Source of the DNA: a virus | Reading direction: 5' to 3' (one strand) | Virus record (IMG/VR): IMGVR_UViG_3300025132_000212 | Coordinates: 1-28,738 of that record | Length of the DNA: 28,738 nucleotides | In this document: piece by piece, positions 27,537 to 28,738 of the stretch | Position numbering within the stretch: the stretch's first letter is position 1 | Layout: every line of letters begins with the position of its first letter | Position numbers and translations under genes: made by a program | Notes under the pieces: model-generated | Seen by the model: the letters and a program-made list of their open reading frames with translations, nothing else | Database searches by the model: none | Told to the model about the DNA's origin: nothing

Positions 27537-28627
27537 TGGCAAGTTCATATACTTTAAACACAGGCATAGAAAAACCAGCTACTGGTGAACAGGCTGGCAC
27601 CTGGGGTACAACCACAAACACTAATTTTGATATTATTGACCGCGCTTTGAACGGCGTTGGCACAGTAACGCTATCTGGAACAACGCACACGTTGACTACA
27701 TCAGACGGTTCTTTGTCTGACGGCATGTTTAAGGTATTGGTGCTGAGTGGTTCACCGTCTGGAACAAACACGATAACAGTTTCTCCCAACGATGCAGACA
27801 AACTGTACTTTGTGCTAAACAGTTCTGGTCAGTCTGCTATTTTTAGCCAAGGCAGCGGTGCAAATGTTACAGTTGCTAACGGCAAAAGTGCAATTATATC
27901 TTGTGATGGCGCAGGATCAGGAGCCGCTGTAACTGATTTAACTTCTACTTTTGTCCCTGAATTAGCTAACGATGCTAGCCCTGTTCTTGGTGGAACATTA
28001 ACAACTAACGGCAATCTTATACAGGTTGGGGACAGTGGTTCCGCTTCTGATGACCGCCTACAGTTTGGTGCGAGTCAAGATTTAGAATTGTACCACAATG
28101 GTTCTGCCAGCTACGTAGACAACAATACTGGTCATCTTTATCTAAGAAACAACGTGGATGACGATGATGGCGGCAATATCTACATACAGGCTAAAAGTGG
28201 TGAAGACGGTATCGTTGTTAACGATGATGGTGCAGTTCAGCTTTACAATGATAACTCATTAAAGGCGGCTACTTCTTCTACAGGCTTTTCTGTTACTGGC
28301 ACTGTTCTTGCTACCACTGATACAGACACAAGCAACACAGGGACTGTAACACTAGACTTTCAAGCAAACCAAAATTTTATTTTGACGCTAACAGGCAACG
28401 TGACTTTGGCAAATCCGTCTACTGAACAGACAGGTCAATCTGGGTTTATTATCTTTATCCAAGACGGAACTGGCTCAAGAACAGTTACTTTGGGAACTGA
28501 TTATGAAACGGCAGGTGCAGGGGGTTTAACTCTATCTACTGCGGCAAGTTCTGTAGATATTGTGCCGTATGTTGTACAAAGTTCTGGAAACATTTTGCTG
28601 GGTACACCGCAACTTGCTTTTGCATAG
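27536..28627 (+). CDS. Tail fibre protein
   Basis: This 363-aa protein is beta-rich and repetitive. The N-terminal attachment block YTLNTGIEKPATGEQAGTWG then TTTNTNFDIIDRALNGVGTV is common in marine phage fibres. The middle carries LQFGASQDLELYHNGSASYV then DNNTGHLYLRNN, and GGNIYIQAKSGEDGIVVNDD, a repeat style seen in trimeric fibres. The C-terminal region (GFIIFIQDGTGSRTVTLGTD) resembles a receptor-binding or capping domain. It is followed by the next tail gene. The receptor is unknown. Confidence 0.8.
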   Translation: MASSYTLNTGIEKPATGEQAGTWGTTTNTNFDIIDRALNGVGTVTLSGTTHTLTTSDGSLSDGMFKVLVLSGSPSGTNTITVSPNDADKLYFVLNSSGQSAIFSQGSGANVTVANGKSAIISCDGAGSGAAVTDLTSTFVPELANDASPVLGGTLTTNGNLIQVGDSGSASDDRLQFGASQDLELYHNGSASYVDNNTGHLYLRNNVDDDDGGNIYIQAKSGEDGIVVNDDGAVQLYNDNSLKAATSSTGFSVTGTVLATTDTDTSNTGTVTLDFQANQNFILTLTGNVTLANPSTEQTGQSGFIIFIQDGTGSRTVTLGTDYETAGAGGLTLSTAASSVDIVPYVVQSSGNILLGTPQLAFA

Positions 28628-28635
28628 GGGTTAAC

Positions 28636-28738
28636 ATGTCAGGTCCATTTGGTGCAGGTGCTTTACAGTTTTTTGGCGGTGCAGATGATTTCTATTCGCA
28701 TAAAATAAATCAATCTCTGCGTTTTGAGGATGGTGATA
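28636..28738 (+). CDS. Tail protein, SGPFG type, N-terminal fragment
   Basis: The gene starts at ATG 28636, eight bases after the fibre stop, with GGGG as a weak ribosome site, and continues beyond the window. Residues MSGPFGAGALQFFGGADDFY then SHKINQSLRFEDGD match the opening of marine phage tail proteins that read 'SGPFG...FYD..I.QSLRF.D', which often continue into a concanavalin-like lectin domain. Only 34 codons are visible, so that domain is expected but not seen. Confidence 0.72.
   Translation, partial: MSGPFGAGALQFFGGADDFYSHKINQSLRFEDGD

Noticed and set aside
1-28738. Gene transfer agent instead of phage
   Set aside because: Only a holin-like family name recalls GTAs. The operator-controlled early cassettes, amidoligase, fibre genes and basic-protein cluster are phage-like, and the gene order is not the known GTA order.
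1-28738. tRNA or rRNA genes
   Set aside because: I saw no cloverleaf-like sequence with T-arm GTTCGA-type core and acceptor stem; the GTTCGGG words are repeat elements without matching arms.

Overview
The window is about 28.7 kb of a tailed double-stranded DNA phage, or possibly a prophage fragment. Every gene I support is on the + strand. Genes are packed with ATGA, TGATG and TAATG start/stop overlaps, and the left end starts inside an operon while the right end cuts a tail gene. Many of the small proteins (basic KRKSFCAR-type and RGCG-type proteins, the GGAV...RGGKFKG tails, the cupredoxin-like tail protein, the SGPFG tail protein) are of kinds I know from uncultured open-ocean phages. I therefore read this as a marine short-tailed or otherwise unclassified Caudoviricetes phage, probably infecting a marine proteobacterium. 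The host is inference.

Layout. (1) 1-1109: the end of an operon, a small two-helix membrane protein, an iteron and hairpin array (356-593) and the small terminase subunit. (2) 1110-5627: an early/accessory region built as cassettes. Each cassette has a sigma70-like promoter, one to three genes, an intrinsic terminator and a GC-rich spacer carrying copies of the palindrome GAACAATTGTTC. The cassettes hold five small unknown genes, a 435-aa amidoligase fused to a putative winged helix, and a two-gene unit with an XRE-type regulator. TGTCAAA...TTTGACA operator-like palindromes sit upstream of three of these promoters. (3) 5628-19953: the morphogenesis operon. It holds a large Gly/Met/Pro-rich virion candidate, TerL, a string of small proteins sharing a C-terminal RGGKFKG-type tail (one with LysM), an unknown 376-aa protein, the portal, two overlapping out-of-frame genes, a block of small membrane proteins (holin/spanin-like), a GroES-type co-chaperonin, a scaffold candidate, a conserved unknown, a decoration-like protein and the major capsid protein. 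A strong terminator follows the capsid gene. (4) 20000-22791: two virion-like beta proteins, then a chain of very small Lys/Arg-rich proteins with paired cysteines. (5) 22791-28738: head-tail connector and tail genes (gp4/adaptor-like proteins, a protein with an apparent type I copper site, an MptE/DUF115-like Rossmann protein, Gly/Thr/Ser-rich tail proteins and a tail fibre), ending in a truncated tail gene.

How it fits together. TerS/TerL with portal form the packaging motor. The scaffold candidate, GroES-like co-chaperonin and capsid proteins build the head. The adaptor and fibre genes build the tail. The early cassettes plus the XRE-type protein look like the control and host-takeover layer. 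There is no replication gene, integrase or recognisable endolysin in the window. The parts most worth follow-up are the cassette spacers with GAACAATTGTTC, the unaccompanied amidoligase, the shared C-terminal tails, the basic-protein cluster, the dual-frame locus at 14178-14469 and the cupredoxin-like tail protein.
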